Positions 35,104-44,575 of a stretch of 64,000 bases of DNA are shown here, piece by piece (the first letter of the stretch is position 1; each line of letters starts with the position of its first letter). The DNA lies in NCBI RefSeq assembly GCF_003367315.1, contig NZ_CP031415.1, positions 2,912,001 through 2,976,000 of the forward strand, written 5' to 3'. Source of the stretch: Saccharospirillum mangrovi. Lineage in GTDB: Bacteria; Pseudomonadota; Gammaproteobacteria; Pseudomonadales; Natronospirillaceae. The notes under the pieces were generated by a model. That model was not told the DNA's origin, ran no database searches, and worked only from the letters and a program-made list of their open reading frames with translations. The position numbers and the translations under genes were made by a program.

Positions 35104-35925
35104 TCAGCCATACACCAAATGACGGCCATCGCGCGCAAAACCGACCAGTCGAATGCCAGACTGCTTCGCTTGCTGAACCGCCAGGCTCGACGCACCACTT
35201 ACCGTCACCAACGCACCCAAATTACATTGCGCTGCCTTGGCGACCAGTTCAAAACTGGCGCGGCTCGACAGCAACACAAACCCCGACTCGGTGTCGATGC
35301 ATTCGCGCTGCAAGGCGCCGATCAATTTATCCAGCGCATTGTGCCGGCCCACGTCTTCACGCACGCACTGAATTCGGCCGGCAGCGTCGCACCAGGCGGC
35401 GGCGTGAATAGCGCCAGTCAGTTGCTGCAAGGGTTGGTAATTTTGCAATTGATTCAGCGCGGTTTGGATGGCAACGGCATTGGGAATTGGGCGTGGGGTA
35501 GCGGTGGGTAGTGCGCGATTTACTTGGTCGAGCGAGTCTTTGCCGCACAGTCCACAACCACTCGGGCCGGCCAGGGTGCGCCGTTGTTGTTTCAGCGCAT
35601 CCAAACGCGCGCCGTGAATGTGCAGATTGAGTTCAATGCCGCGCGCGCCATGATCGATCACGCTCAAGTCATACAGCTCTTTTGCGTTTTCAATAATGCC
35701 TTCGCTCAGACTGAAACCCAGCGCAAAGTCTTCCAAATCGGTCGGTGTCGCCATCATCACCGCTTGCGTCTGGCCGTTGTAACTGAAAGCAATCGGGCAC
35801 TCTTCGGCGAGGCTGTCGTCTTGCTGGCTTTCCTGCCACGACGTTGACTCACGACGGCGGCGCACCGTTACCGATGCAACGCGAAAACCGCTGCGGCCGA
35901 TGTTGTCCAAGACTTTAATCGCCAT
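35104..35925 (-). CDS. fdhD: Formate dehydrogenase accessory sulfurtransferase FdhD (FdsC)
   Basis: 273 residues from the ATG at 35925 (the frame is open further, into fdsA, but those codons are shadow). FdhD/FdsC binds bis-MGD and passes sulfur to the molybdenum centre, a step required for activity. Seen: EECPIAFSYNGQTQAVMMATP, DLEDFALGFSLSEGII, the Cys loop GLCGKDSLD (sulfur-relay Cys) and VREDVGRHNALDKLIGAL. It starts 3 bp before the fdsA stop region ends, i.e. tightly coupled. Confidence 0.93.
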   Translation of the reverse strand: MAIKVLDNIGRSGFRVASVTVRRRRESTSWQESQQDDSLAEECPIAFSYNGQTQAVMMATPTDLEDFALGFSLSEGIIENAKELYDLSVIDHGARGIELNLHIHGARLDALKQQRRTLAGPSGCGLCGKDSLDQVNRALPTATPRPIPNAVAIQTALNQLQNYQPLQQLTGAIHAAAWCDAAGRIQCVREDVGRHNALDKLIGALQRECIDTESGFVLLSSRASFELVAKAAQCNLGALVTVSGASSLAVQQAKQSGIRLVGFARDGRHLVYG

Positions 35926-35927
35926 CG

Positions 35928-38810
35928 TTATTTCACCACCGTCGATTCGGTTTCCACGCCCGCCCTCAGAAAACCCCACTGCTTTTTATCCTGCGCGCGA
36001 TGGCGTTGTTGCCAGGCGCTGGGGTTGGCAACTTTTTCACATTGCACTGCGGTAACTTTGTATTCCGGGCAATTAGTGGCCCAGTCGGAGTTGTCAGTGG
36101 TGATCACATTGGCGCCGCTGACCGGATGGTGAAACGTGGTGTACACCACGCCCGGCTGCATACGCTCGCTCACTTTGGCTTGCAATACCGTATCGCCACT
36201 GCGGCTGGTAATGCCCACCCAATCGCCATCGTTAATGCCGCGTTCGCTGGCATCGTGCGGATGAATTTCGAACCAGTCCTGTTCGTGCCAGTTCTGGTTT
36301 TCGGTGCGTCGGGTTTGGGCACCGACGTTGTACTGGCTGAGAATGCGGCCTGTAGTCAGCAACAGTGGGAAACGACGGTTGCTGCGTTCGGTGGTCGGCA
36401 CGTAATCGGTGACAACAAAGCGGCCTTTGCCAATCGGAAAATCCTGTTCGTGCATGATCGGCGTGCCGTTCGGATGTTCGTCGTTGCATGGCCATTGCAG
36501 ACTGCCGAGTTCGTCCAGTTTTTGGTAAGTGACGTTTTTGAACGTCGGCGTCAGACTGGCAATTTCCGCCATGATTTCTTCAGGGTGACCGTAGTCCATT
36601 TTGTAACCAAGTGCGTTCGCCAAATCCTGAGTGATTTCCCAGTCGGCTTTGCCCGCCAGGGGCGGCATCACTTTGCGCACACGATTGATGCGCCGTTCGG
36701 CATTCGTGAAGGTGCCGTCTTTTTCCAGGAACGACGAACCGGGTAACAGCACGTGCGCGTACTTAGCCGTTTCGTTTAAAAAGATGTCCTGCACGATCAA
36801 ACATTCCAGCGAACTCAACGCCTGTTCAACGTGCTGGGTGTTGGGGTCCGATTGCGCAATGTCTTCGCCCTGTACATACAAACCTTTGAAACTGCCATCA
36901 ATCGCAGCGTCGAACATATTGGGAATGCGCAAGCCCGGTTCATGGTCGATGTTCACGCCCCAGGCCACTTCGAAACGTTGACGCGAATCGTCTTGCGCCA
37001 CGTGCTGATAACCCGGCAATTCGTGCGGGAAACTGCCCATGTCGCAACTGCCCTGAACGTTGTTCTGACCGCGTAGCGGATTCACGCCGACGCCTTCGCG
37101 ACCAATGTTGCCCGTCGCCAGCGCCAGGTTGGCGATGCCCATCACCATGGTTGAACCCTGGCTATGCTCGGTCACACCCAGACCGTAATAAATGGCACCG
37201 TTGTCGGCGTTCGCATACAGCCGCGCCGCTTCACGCACGCGGTCGGCCGGTACACCGGTGATGCTTTCGGTCGCTTCCGGCGACAAACGTTCGTCGCGAA
37301 TAAAGGCGTTCCAGGCGGCGTATTCGCTGGCATCGCAACGCTCGGCAATAAAGGCGCGATCTTCCAACTCTTCGGTGACGATAACATGCGTCAGCGCATT
37401 CACCAGCGCGACATTGGTGCCTGGCCGCAACGGTAAATGAATGCCTTCACCGCCGTGCGGGGTGGTTAATAAATCGATGGCACGCGGATCGGCCACAATC
37501 AGTTTTGCGCCCTGGCGTAAGCGACGCCGCAGTTGCGAACCGAACACCGGGTGAGCGTCGGTCGGGTTGGCGCCGATGACCAAAATGCAATCGGCCTGCA
37601 TCACCGAATCGAAAGTTTGGGTACCGGCACTTTCGCCCAGCGTCTGCTTCAATCCATAGCCGGTCGGTGAATGGCAGACGCGCGCGCAGGTATCAGTGTT
37701 GTTGTTGCCAAAGGCGGTGCGCACCAGTTTTTGCACCAAGTAGGCTTCTTCGTTAGTGCAACGCGAGCTGGTAATACCACCGACGCTGTTACGGCCGTAT
37801 TTGGCTTGAATGGCTTTGATGCGATCGGCCGCAAATTGCAGTGCAGTGTCCCAACTGACCGGCCGCCACGGTTCATCAATATGGTCGCGAATCATCGGTG
37901 TAGTGAGGCGATCCGGATGCGTCGCGTAACCGAACGCAAACCGGCCTTTCACGCACGAGTGGCCGTGATTCGCCTGACCATTTTTGTACGGCACCATGCG
38001 CACCACGGTGTTGCCTTTCAGCTCGGCTTTGAACGAACAACCGACGCCGCAATAAGCGCAAGTCGTGACCACCGAACGCTCGGGTTGACCGAGTTCGATA
38101 ACCGAATTTTCCATCAAAGTTGCGGTCGGGCAGGCCTGCACACAGGCACCGCAGGAGACGCATTCGGAATCCATAAAGGCATCGTTTTGACTGGCGGCGA
38201 CGTGCGAATCGAAACCGCGACCATCGATGGTCAGCGCGAAAGTACCCTGCACTTCTTCGCAGGCGCGTACGCAACGCGAGCAGACAATGCACTTGCTGGC
38301 GTCGAAGGTGAAATAGGGGTTGCTGGTGTCTTTGTCGGCGTCTAAATGGTGTTTGCCATCGTAACCGTAACGCACTTCGCGCAGGCCAACCTGACCGGCC
38401 ATATCCTGCAATTCGCAATCGCCGTTGGCGGAACAAGTCAGGCAATCGAGCGGGTGATCGGAGATGTACAGCTCCATCACATTGCGACGCAATTTGGCGA
38501 GGCGTGCGTTCTGGGTGGTGACGTTCATGCCTGCGGCGACCGGCGTGGTACAGGATGCCGGCAAGCCGCGCCGGCCTTCAATTTCGACCGCGCACAATCG
38601 GCACGAACCAAAGGCTTCCAGGTTATCGGTGGCGCACAGTTTGGGGATTTGAATACCGGCAATAGCAGCGGCGCGCAACACCGAGGTTCCTTCTGGAACG
38701 GAGATGTCCAACCCATCAATGGTCAGAGCAACACGACGACCCGATTCAATGGCCGGCGGTGTACCGAGGTCGCGGTCTGAACGGTTGTTGGGATCGAAAA
38801 CGTGCAGCAT
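35928..38810 (-). CDS. fdsA: NAD-dependent formate dehydrogenase alpha subunit
   Basis: 960 residues from the ATG at 38810. Catalytic subunit that oxidises formate to CO2. N-terminal [2Fe-2S] domain (Cys 59, 70, 73, 87), a NuoG-like His/Cys cluster region (DCLTCSANGDCELQ), two [4Fe-4S] ferredoxin-type motifs (CIVCSRCVRACEE and CVSCGACVQACP), a further [4Fe-4S] motif CAYCGVGC at the start of the molybdopterin domain, then the bis-MGD domain. The molybdenum ligand is Cys, in NTDTCARVCHSP (about Cys 375), so it is a Mo-Cys rather than selenocysteine enzyme. Electrons go through FdsB/FdsG to NAD+. A long 5' extension of the frame to 38957 overlaps fdsB and is rejected. Confidence 0.95.
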   Translation of the reverse strand: MLHVFDPNNRSDRDLGTPPAIESGRRVALTIDGLDISVPEGTSVLRAAAIAGIQIPKLCATDNLEAFGSCRLCAVEIEGRRGLPASCTTPVAAGMNVTTQNARLAKLRRNVMELYISDHPLDCLTCSANGDCELQDMAGQVGLREVRYGYDGKHHLDADKDTSNPYFTFDASKCIVCSRCVRACEEVQGTFALTIDGRGFDSHVAASQNDAFMDSECVSCGACVQACPTATLMENSVIELGQPERSVVTTCAYCGVGCSFKAELKGNTVVRMVPYKNGQANHGHSCVKGRFAFGYATHPDRLTTPMIRDHIDEPWRPVSWDTALQFAADRIKAIQAKYGRNSVGGITSSRCTNEEAYLVQKLVRTAFGNNNTDTCARVCHSPTGYGLKQTLGESAGTQTFDSVMQADCILVIGANPTDAHPVFGSQLRRRLRQGAKLIVADPRAIDLLTTPHGGEGIHLPLRPGTNVALVNALTHVIVTEELEDRAFIAERCDASEYAAWNAFIRDERLSPEATESITGVPADRVREAARLYANADNGAIYYGLGVTEHSQGSTMVMGIANLALATGNIGREGVGVNPLRGQNNVQGSCDMGSFPHELPGYQHVAQDDSRQRFEVAWGVNIDHEPGLRIPNMFDAAIDGSFKGLYVQGEDIAQSDPNTQHVEQALSSLECLIVQDIFLNETAKYAHVLLPGSSFLEKDGTFTNAERRINRVRKVMPPLAGKADWEITQDLANALGYKMDYGHPEEIMAEIASLTPTFKNVTYQKLDELGSLQWPCNDEHPNGTPIMHEQDFPIGKGRFVVTDYVPTTERSNRRFPLLLTTGRILSQYNVGAQTRRTENQNWHEQDWFEIHPHDASERGINDGDWVGITSRSGDTVLQAKVSERMQPGVVYTTFHHPVSGANVITTDNSDWATNCPEYKVTAVQCEKVANPSAWQQRHRAQDKKQWGFLRAGVETESTVVK

Positions 38811-38812
38811 GG

Positions 38813-40399
38813 TCAGGCCTCCTGCGACACGCGCGCGGCGTCTCGGTGATCGTCGTCTGGATGAAAATCGTCCGGGAAATGGTTCAACGCGCTGCGCACC
38901 GGGTTCGGCGTCATGCCGCCCATGGCACAGAGCGAACCGTCTTCCATGGTGTCGCATAAATCGCGCAGCAAAATCAGATTGTTATCGCGTGCTTCATTGG
39001 CGCGAATGCGATCAATCACTTCCACGCCCCGCGTCGAACCGATGCGACACGGCGTGCATTTACCGCACGATTCCACCGCGCAAAATTCCATCGCAAACCG
39101 CGCTTGTTCGAGCATGTCGACGCTGTCGTCAAACACCACAATACCGCCGTGACCGACCACCGCCCCGACCTCGGCAAAGGCTTCGTAATCGAGCGGTGTG
39201 TCCCACAAATGTTCCGGTAAATAAGCGCCCAGCGGACCACCAACTTGCACCGCCCGCATCGGCCGGCCCGTCGCGGTACCGCCGCCAAAATCGTTCAGCA
39301 ATTCGCGCAAGGTCACACCAAACGCCAACTCGACCAAACCGCCGCGCTCAATATTTCCGGCCAACTGAAACGGCAAAGTGCCGCGTGAACGGCCCAGGCC
39401 AACATCGGCATAGGCCTGGCCGCCCTGCGCCAAAATAAAAGGCACTGCCGCCAGCGTGAGTACATTGTTCACCACCGTTGGTTGACCAAACGCACCTTTC
39501 AACGCAGGCAATGGCGGTTTGACACGCACCTGGCCGCGCTTGCCTTCCAGACTGTCCAACAGCGACGTTTCCTCGCCACAAATATAGGCACCCGCACCGA
39601 GTCGAACTTCCAGATGAAAGGCGCGGCCGGAATTCAAAACGTTGTCGCCGAGGTAACCTGCGGCCTCGGCGATGGCAATGGCCTCGTTCAAAACTTGATG
39701 GGCGATCGGATATTCCGAACGCAAATAAATAAAGCCGGTATCGGCACCGACGGCGAGGCCGGCGATGGTCATGCCCTCGATCAACATAAAGGGATCGGCT
39801 TCCATCACCAGTCGATCGGCAAAGGTGCCGGAATCGCCTTCGTCGGCGTTGCAGACAACAAACTTGCGACCGGAAAAACGACTGTGGCCGTTGCTGGCAT
39901 CGGCGTCCAACACCGTCTGCCATTTAATCGCGGCCGGGAAAGCCGCGCCGCCGCGACCGCGCAAACCCGAGGTTTTTATCTCATCAACAATTTCCTGCGA
40001 CGTTTTACTCAGCGCCTGCCGCAAACCGACATAGCCGCCGTGGTGAAGGTAATCGTCCAGCGACAACGGATCGGTGATGCCCGCACGGGCAAAAGTGAAT
40101 CGCTGCTGTTTTTTCAAATAGGGAATATTTTCAGTGAGGCCGAGGTACAACGCATGGCCGGGTTGACCATCAAGCAGACCGCTTTCGAGCAAGGCCGTTA
40201 CGTCTTCCGGCGCAACCGGACCATAAGCGACACGGCCCTGGTCGGTTTCCACTTCCACCAGCGGCTCCAACCAGAACAAACCGCGTGAGCCGTTGCGCAC
40301 CAGCTCGATGTCGGGCCTCGCCTGCAACAGCGCGGAGGCCACCTCGTCAGCACCGAGCGACAGCGCCGTGGTATCGCGCGGAACGTAAACCCGAGTCAT
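38813..40399 (-). CDS. fdsB: NAD-dependent formate dehydrogenase beta subunit
   Basis: 528 residues from the ATG at 40399. NuoF-like subunit with an N-terminal thioredoxin-like ferredoxin segment (about 1-100), an NAD/FMN domain (GLRGRGGAAFPAAIKW, CNADEGDSGTFADR, GAGAYICGEETSLLDSLEG) and a C-terminal [4Fe-4S] site ESCGKCTPCRIGSTRG. It takes electrons from FdsA and reduces NAD+. The start overlaps the fdsG stop by 4 bases; fdsA follows 2 bp after its stop. Confidence 0.95.
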   Translation of the reverse strand: MTRVYVPRDTTALSLGADEVASALLQARPDIELVRNGSRGLFWLEPLVEVETDQGRVAYGPVAPEDVTALLESGLLDGQPGHALYLGLTENIPYLKKQQRFTFARAGITDPLSLDDYLHHGGYVGLRQALSKTSQEIVDEIKTSGLRGRGGAAFPAAIKWQTVLDADASNGHSRFSGRKFVVCNADEGDSGTFADRLVMEADPFMLIEGMTIAGLAVGADTGFIYLRSEYPIAHQVLNEAIAIAEAAGYLGDNVLNSGRAFHLEVRLGAGAYICGEETSLLDSLEGKRGQVRVKPPLPALKGAFGQPTVVNNVLTLAAVPFILAQGGQAYADVGLGRSRGTLPFQLAGNIERGGLVELAFGVTLRELLNDFGGGTATGRPMRAVQVGGPLGAYLPEHLWDTPLDYEAFAEVGAVVGHGGIVVFDDSVDMLEQARFAMEFCAVESCGKCTPCRIGSTRGVEVIDRIRANEARDNNLILLRDLCDTMEDGSLCAMGGMTPNPVRSALNHFPDDFHPDDDHRDAARVSQEA

Positions 40400-40932
40400 G
40401 CGTCCGGCTCCTGTTGCAAAGGCTGAATCGTCAGCGGCTGCGTTAACGCCTGGTCCAGCAACGCATCCAACCGTTGATTCGTCACCCGGCCATACACCGC
40501 ATCGTTCAACCGCACCGCTGGCCCAGTAGCGCAATTACCCAAGCAATAAACCGGCTCTAAAGTGACTTCGCCATCGGCCGTGGTCTGATGAAAACGGATG
40601 CCAAGTCGCTGTTGAACGTAGGCTTCCAAAGCCCGGCCACCACGCGCCTGACAGGCTTCGGCCCGGCAAACTTGCAACCGGTTACGGCCGGTCGGTTCGG
40701 TATTGAAATCGTGATAAAAACTGATCACGCCCTGCACTTCGGCGCGACTGATTTGCAAACCCTGTGCAAGCATCGGCACCGCGTCGCTGGGAATAAAACC
40801 CAGGCGATCACGAATGCGATGCAACAGTGGCAACAGCGGACCTGGCTTGGTTTTGGCCGCCTCGATCTCAGCGGGCAGCCACGCCAATGAAGTATCCGTC
40901 TGAGCGGACGAAGATTGCGGTGATGTCGGCAT
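40396..40932 (-). CDS. fdsG: NAD-dependent formate dehydrogenase gamma subunit
   Basis: 178 residues from the ATG at 40932. NuoE-like protein with one [2Fe-2S] cluster held by Cys in LQVCRAEACQARGG and VYCLGNCATGPAV. The family helix ISRAEVQGVISFYHDF is clear. First gene of the fdsGBACD operon, which oxidises formate in the cytoplasm and yields NADH; here it lies beside a demethylation pathway that produces C1 units. The promoter must lie in 40933-41186, where I see no clear hexamers. Confidence 0.93.
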   Translation of the reverse strand: MPTSPQSSSAQTDTSLAWLPAEIEAAKTKPGPLLPLLHRIRDRLGFIPSDAVPMLAQGLQISRAEVQGVISFYHDFNTEPTGRNRLQVCRAEACQARGGRALEAYVQQRLGIRFHQTTADGEVTLEPVYCLGNCATGPAVRLNDAVYGRVTNQRLDALLDQALTQPLTIQPLQQEPDA

Positions 40933-41240
40933 GGTTATTCTTATTCGGCACGGTCGTTGTGATTCAGTGAGCCGATCCGCCTTCCGATTCACCAACCAGC
41001 GTTCAGCGAAACCGACTCCATTTCAACTTCGCATACTAGCCCTTTATCCAGCAAGGACGATTCTGCAAACGACATTTGGGCGAGGTTTTATGGCTGTTAA
41101 CGTCATGAGCAACAGGCTTTAAAGCCAACACAAACTCACCCTAAGCGATTGAATCACTTTTATTTTCAGCCGAAATAGGACTGAGAGTGACCTATCACAT
41201 CACTAACCTCAGCGATCCATTTCCTCCAGGATCCAACGGT

Positions 41241-42176
41241 ATGAACAACCCAAGCGACTTCCCCAAAGCCACTCTGGTTTCCGTCAACAACATCACGCTC
41301 GAAGTCTTTGAAGCAGGCAAAGAAAACGCCGGCAACCTGGTCGTGCTGTGCCACGGCTGGCCGGAACTGGCCTACACCTGGAAAGAACAAATCCCTGCCT
41401 TGGTCGCCGCCGGCTACCACGTCATCGCCCCCAACCAACGCGGCTTTGGCAACTCCTCCTGCCCGAGCGAAGTGACCGCTTACGATTTGGAACATTTAAC
41501 CGGCGACCTGGCCGCCCTGCTTGATCATTACGGTTACAACGAAGCGGTTTTTATTGGTCACGATTGGGGCGCTATGGTGGTCTGGGGATTGGCGCTATTA
41601 CACCCGACCCGCGTCAGCAAGATCGTCAACCTGAGCGTACCGTACATGGACCGTGGCGACATGCCCTGGATCGACATGCTCGAAACCATTCTCGGCCCCG
41701 ACTACTACATGGTCGACTTCAATCGAAAACCTGGAGTCGCCGATGCCGTTCTCGAAGCCAATACCGAAAACTTTTTACGCAATCTCTATCGCAAAAACGA
41801 ACCCATGGCCGCACCAGCGCCAGGCAACATGATGGTGAATTTGGCCGAAGCCGACAGTGCCGCCGGCGAATCCTTGTTGAATGACGAAGACCTGACCGTC
41901 TTTGTAGAAGCCTTCAAAAAATCCGGATTCACCAGCAACATCAACTGGTACCGAAACCTGGATCGAAACTGGCATTTACTGGCCAACGTCGACCCTATTA
42001 TTCAAAAACCAGCGCTGATGATTTACGGCTCACGCGACATGATTCAGCCGTCACCGACGCTGGCAAATTCGGTTCCCAAAGTTGAGGTCGTAACCTTGGA
42101 CTGCGGCCACTGGATCAGCCAGGAAAAACCGGAAGAGACTAATCAGGTTATCGTTAGTTGGTTGGAGAAAAACTAA
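41241..42176 (+). CDS. Alpha/beta hydrolase (epoxide hydrolase-like)
   Basis: 311 residues from ATG 41241; a GTG at 41187 would add 18 residues, and both have an AGGA upstream, so the start is open. Alpha/beta hydrolase of the epoxide hydrolase/haloalkane dehalogenase branch: oxyanion-hole CHGWPELAYTW, FGNSSCPSEVTAYD, nucleophile elbow IGHDWGAMVVWGLAL (nucleophile Asp, not Ser), late SRDMIQPSPT (acid) and DCGHWISQEKPEE (catalytic His). The Asp nucleophile plus the Trp next to it is the epoxide hydrolase/dehalogenase signature. No signal peptide. Substrate unknown and no obvious link with the betaine genes. Confidence 0.85.
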   Translation: MNNPSDFPKATLVSVNNITLEVFEAGKENAGNLVVLCHGWPELAYTWKEQIPALVAAGYHVIAPNQRGFGNSSCPSEVTAYDLEHLTGDLAALLDHYGYNEAVFIGHDWGAMVVWGLALLHPTRVSKIVNLSVPYMDRGDMPWIDMLETILGPDYYMVDFNRKPGVADAVLEANTENFLRNLYRKNEPMAAPAPGNMMVNLAEADSAAGESLLNDEDLTVFVEAFKKSGFTSNINWYRNLDRNWHLLANVDPIIQKPALMIYGSRDMIQPSPTLANSVPKVEVVTLDCGHWISQEKPEETNQVIVSWLEKN

Positions 42177-42290
42177 CCATCCCACTGTAATAAACCTTAC
42201 GGAAGAGCGTGGTTCTCAAGCACACACATAGAGCCACACCCTTTCTATTTCTTTGCTGTAATTAAGAACGGCTTGATAGCGACCGCACAG

Positions 42291-42519
42291 TCAGCAAGGA
42301 AAAATAAAAACCTCTCTCAGTACATTCAATAAGTCTTCAGATTTTAGAGTAATATCCGCGCTATTGAGCACACTAACGCCAGTGGTCATTTCTTTGTAGT
42401 GGCCGAGGTATTCGGTACGGCATTAGATTACTGATCTGTTCCAGGGCAGATGCACTACCATTGGTAGTAGCTTTAAATTCCCAGTGAATTGATGCGTCCA
42501 GTTTCTGATATAGCCTCAG
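42291..42519 (-). pseudogene. Possible decayed gene fragment
   Basis: The 370-bp gap between the hydrolase and etfB is A+T-richer than its flanks. On the minus strand a stretch reading QKLDASIHWEFKATTNG followed, after one frame change near 42420, by YLGHYKEMTTGVSVLNSAD and ending at TGA 42291 looks like coding sequence broken by a frameshift and lacking a start. I do not recognise the protein. It could also be chance open frame; nothing else is visible in the gap. Confidence 0.3.
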
Positions 42520-42546
42520 TCAGATAGTGGGCTAATTACTCGGTTC

Positions 42547-43350
42547 TTACCGATTTGTGGCCAATTCTTCAGACTTTAATAATTCCAAAATAATTTCAGC
42601 TTTTTCACGATCAGTTCCATCCTTAATTACCTGACCACCCTGCCCAGCAGGCTTAGCGGTGGCCGCTTTAAAGCGATCAGCCGCGTTTTTTGCTTTAACA
42701 ACGTTTAGGCGTTTCGGTTTGGCTTTGGCGGGAGTTTGCTGCCAATCCTGGCGGGTTTCATCGATTGGGGCTGTGATGGCCTGTTCATCAATGGTGGCGC
42801 GGCGGGCGGCGCCGAAGGCGGATTGGCGGGGGGCGGGGGCAGCCATGTCGACAGTGGCGACGAATGGCAATGTCACCCGAATTAAACGGCGTTGGCCGCG
42901 TGGTAAGGCTTGTAATATTTCGGCCTTGCCGTTGGTAATGGATTGCACATCGGCAATGCGATCGACCAGTGGCCAGCCCAGTTTTTCGGCTAATTGATAT
43001 GGCAAAAGGCCAGACGCTTCTCCGGTTTCAGATCGAATGCCAGTTAATAGAATATCGCTTGGATGCTGAGATAAATAATCCGCCAGAATCGTCGTCACAT
43101 CGCTCTCTGGGTTTGCTTTTAACTGCGTCAGTTGCGGCAATCCCATACCCAGATATTGCTTTAAGGCCGGCTCGCCGGATGGACCTACATGCAGAACCTG
43201 AACGTCGGTGCCGGCTAATTTCAAACCCATTTCCAGCGCACGAGCGTCTTGTGCGGCACGTTGTTCGCGGCCGGACTTTTCGTGCTGGCCGATGGAAACC
43301 AGAGTTGTAATTCGCAGGTTTTGATCAGGCGACATGGCGAGAGGCCTCAT
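42547..43350 (-). CDS. etfB: Electron transfer flavoprotein beta subunit, dgc-linked
   Basis: 267 residues (ATG 43350; an internal ATG at 43335 gives a start closer to Pseudomonas relatives). ETF beta fold: LVSIGQHEKSGREQRAAQDARALEMGL near the N-terminus, in pieces, then GMGLPQLTQL, LLTGIRSETGEASGLLPYQL and ALPRGQRRLIRVTLPFVATVD. It forms a heterodimer with EtfA that carries electrons from dimethylglycine demethylase DgcAB, a separate pair from the housekeeping fatty-acid ETF. The C-terminal ~80 residues are Lys/Ala-rich and unusual. Overlaps etfA by 26 bases. Confidence 0.88.
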   Translation of the reverse strand: MRPLAMSPDQNLRITTLVSIGQHEKSGREQRAAQDARALEMGLKLAGTDVQVLHVGPSGEPALKQYLGMGLPQLTQLKANPESDVTTILADYLSQHPSDILLTGIRSETGEASGLLPYQLAEKLGWPLVDRIADVQSITNGKAEILQALPRGQRRLIRVTLPFVATVDMAAPAPRQSAFGAARRATIDEQAITAPIDETRQDWQQTPAKAKPKRLNVVKAKNAADRFKAATAKPAGQGGQVIKDGTDREKAEIILELLKSEELATNR

Positions 43351-44575
43351 CCGTTTCCAGGGGTATTTCCGACTGGCCGCTGACCAAGGCTAACAGCTCC
43401 GCCAGGATGGCCTGGCTGTCGCCGATCACAGCAAGATCGGCGCGTTTTACCATGTCGCAGCCTGGGTCCATGTTGATGGCAATCACTTTGTCGCACTGGC
43501 CGATGCCTTGCAGATGCTGGATCGCACCGGAAATACCAACGGCAATATAAACGCGTGCCGTCACCCAGGTTCCGGTGGCACCGACCTGGCGGAAGCGCGG
43601 CATGTGGCCGTCGTCAACGGCGACTCGGCTGGCGCCTTCGGTGGCGCCAAGAGCCGCCGCTACCTGGTGGAATTGGTCCCAGTCACGCACGCCGTTTCCG
43701 CCCGATAAAATAAATTCCGCCTCACTCAACGCAATCTGACTCGGGTCGACGTTCACCGCGCCCAAATCTTCAATACGTGTATCCACCTTGGTAACAACAG
43801 GCACATCAATAGGCGTGGCTTCGTGTCGGGTTTCACTGACAGGCATAGCGCATTCTTCGGCGAGCAATAGAACGCGCGGCGTGGGACGTTGCCAATCGGT
43901 TTTATCGAGACCACCTCGGCAAACCGTTTGTTGTGCTGATACCTGCCAGGCGTGAGTGGCGGCTCGAATATTGAGGCGGACGGCAAGCCGACGACCGAAA
44001 TCGGCCCCACCCTGAACCGAATCCGGGAACAGCCAGAAGCGCGGTGTGTATTGCGCTTCCAATGCTGTTAACACAGCGAGTTTTTGCTCGGGACAATAGC
44101 CTTGGTAATCCGGCAAATGCAGCAACCGGTCGGCGCCGGCCGAGCCGAAATCAACGTCACGCGCTGGACCAAAAGCCACCGCCAACACGGCACCTTGGCC
44201 GCCAAGCTCAGCAACTAACTGATGCGCCTGACCGAGCACGTCTTTATCGTGACCGCTTAAACGGCCAGCGGCTAAATCGACCACAACGGCAATAAAATAG
44301 TCCGGCGTTTTAACTTGATGCAGTGGCAATTCAACCGTCGCTGTCGCGGTTTTCTGAGCCGTGCGACGCAGCAAAGAGTTTGATCCAGACTTGGCCGAAC
44401 GATCAATTCGCTTGATGCCATTCGGGCCGATAAACCCAACCGCGTGTGGATTTTTACGCAGCAAACCGGTGGGGCCACGCACTTCGGCACCGGTGTTTAA
44501 TTCGGCGTGTTGCGGATGCAGGCGATTGCGCGCAATGCGCTCCAGCCTTGGGTTGCGACGGATGACATTCGACAT
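43325..44575 (-). CDS. etfA: Electron transfer flavoprotein alpha subunit, dgc-linked
   Basis: 416 residues starting at ATG 44575, which shares one base with the dgcB stop (TGATG). The N-terminal ~100 residues (MSNVIRRNPRLERIARNRLH, GPTGLLRKNPHAVGFIGPNG) are a basic extension typical of the betaine-cluster type and absent from ordinary EtfA. The rest is the ETF alpha fold, ending in the FAD-binding domain: GNGVRDWDQFHQVAAALG, GATGTWVTARVYIAVGISG and AINMDPGCDMVKRADLAVIGD. Partner of EtfB. Confidence 0.9.
   Translation of the reverse strand: MSNVIRRNPRLERIARNRLHPQHAELNTGAEVRGPTGLLRKNPHAVGFIGPNGIKRIDRSAKSGSNSLLRRTAQKTATATVELPLHQVKTPDYFIAVVVDLAAGRLSGHDKDVLGQAHQLVAELGGQGAVLAVAFGPARDVDFGSAGADRLLHLPDYQGYCPEQKLAVLTALEAQYTPRFWLFPDSVQGGADFGRRLAVRLNIRAATHAWQVSAQQTVCRGGLDKTDWQRPTPRVLLLAEECAMPVSETRHEATPIDVPVVTKVDTRIEDLGAVNVDPSQIALSEAEFILSGGNGVRDWDQFHQVAAALGATEGASRVAVDDGHMPRFRQVGATGTWVTARVYIAVGISGAIQHLQGIGQCDKVIAINMDPGCDMVKRADLAVIGDSQAILAELLALVSGQSEIPLETDEASRHVA

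Noticed and set aside
38811-38957. Upstream extension of fdsA
   Set aside because: Overlaps fdsB and encodes Arg-rich shadow sequence; the conserved ferredoxin-like N-terminus begins after ATG 38810.
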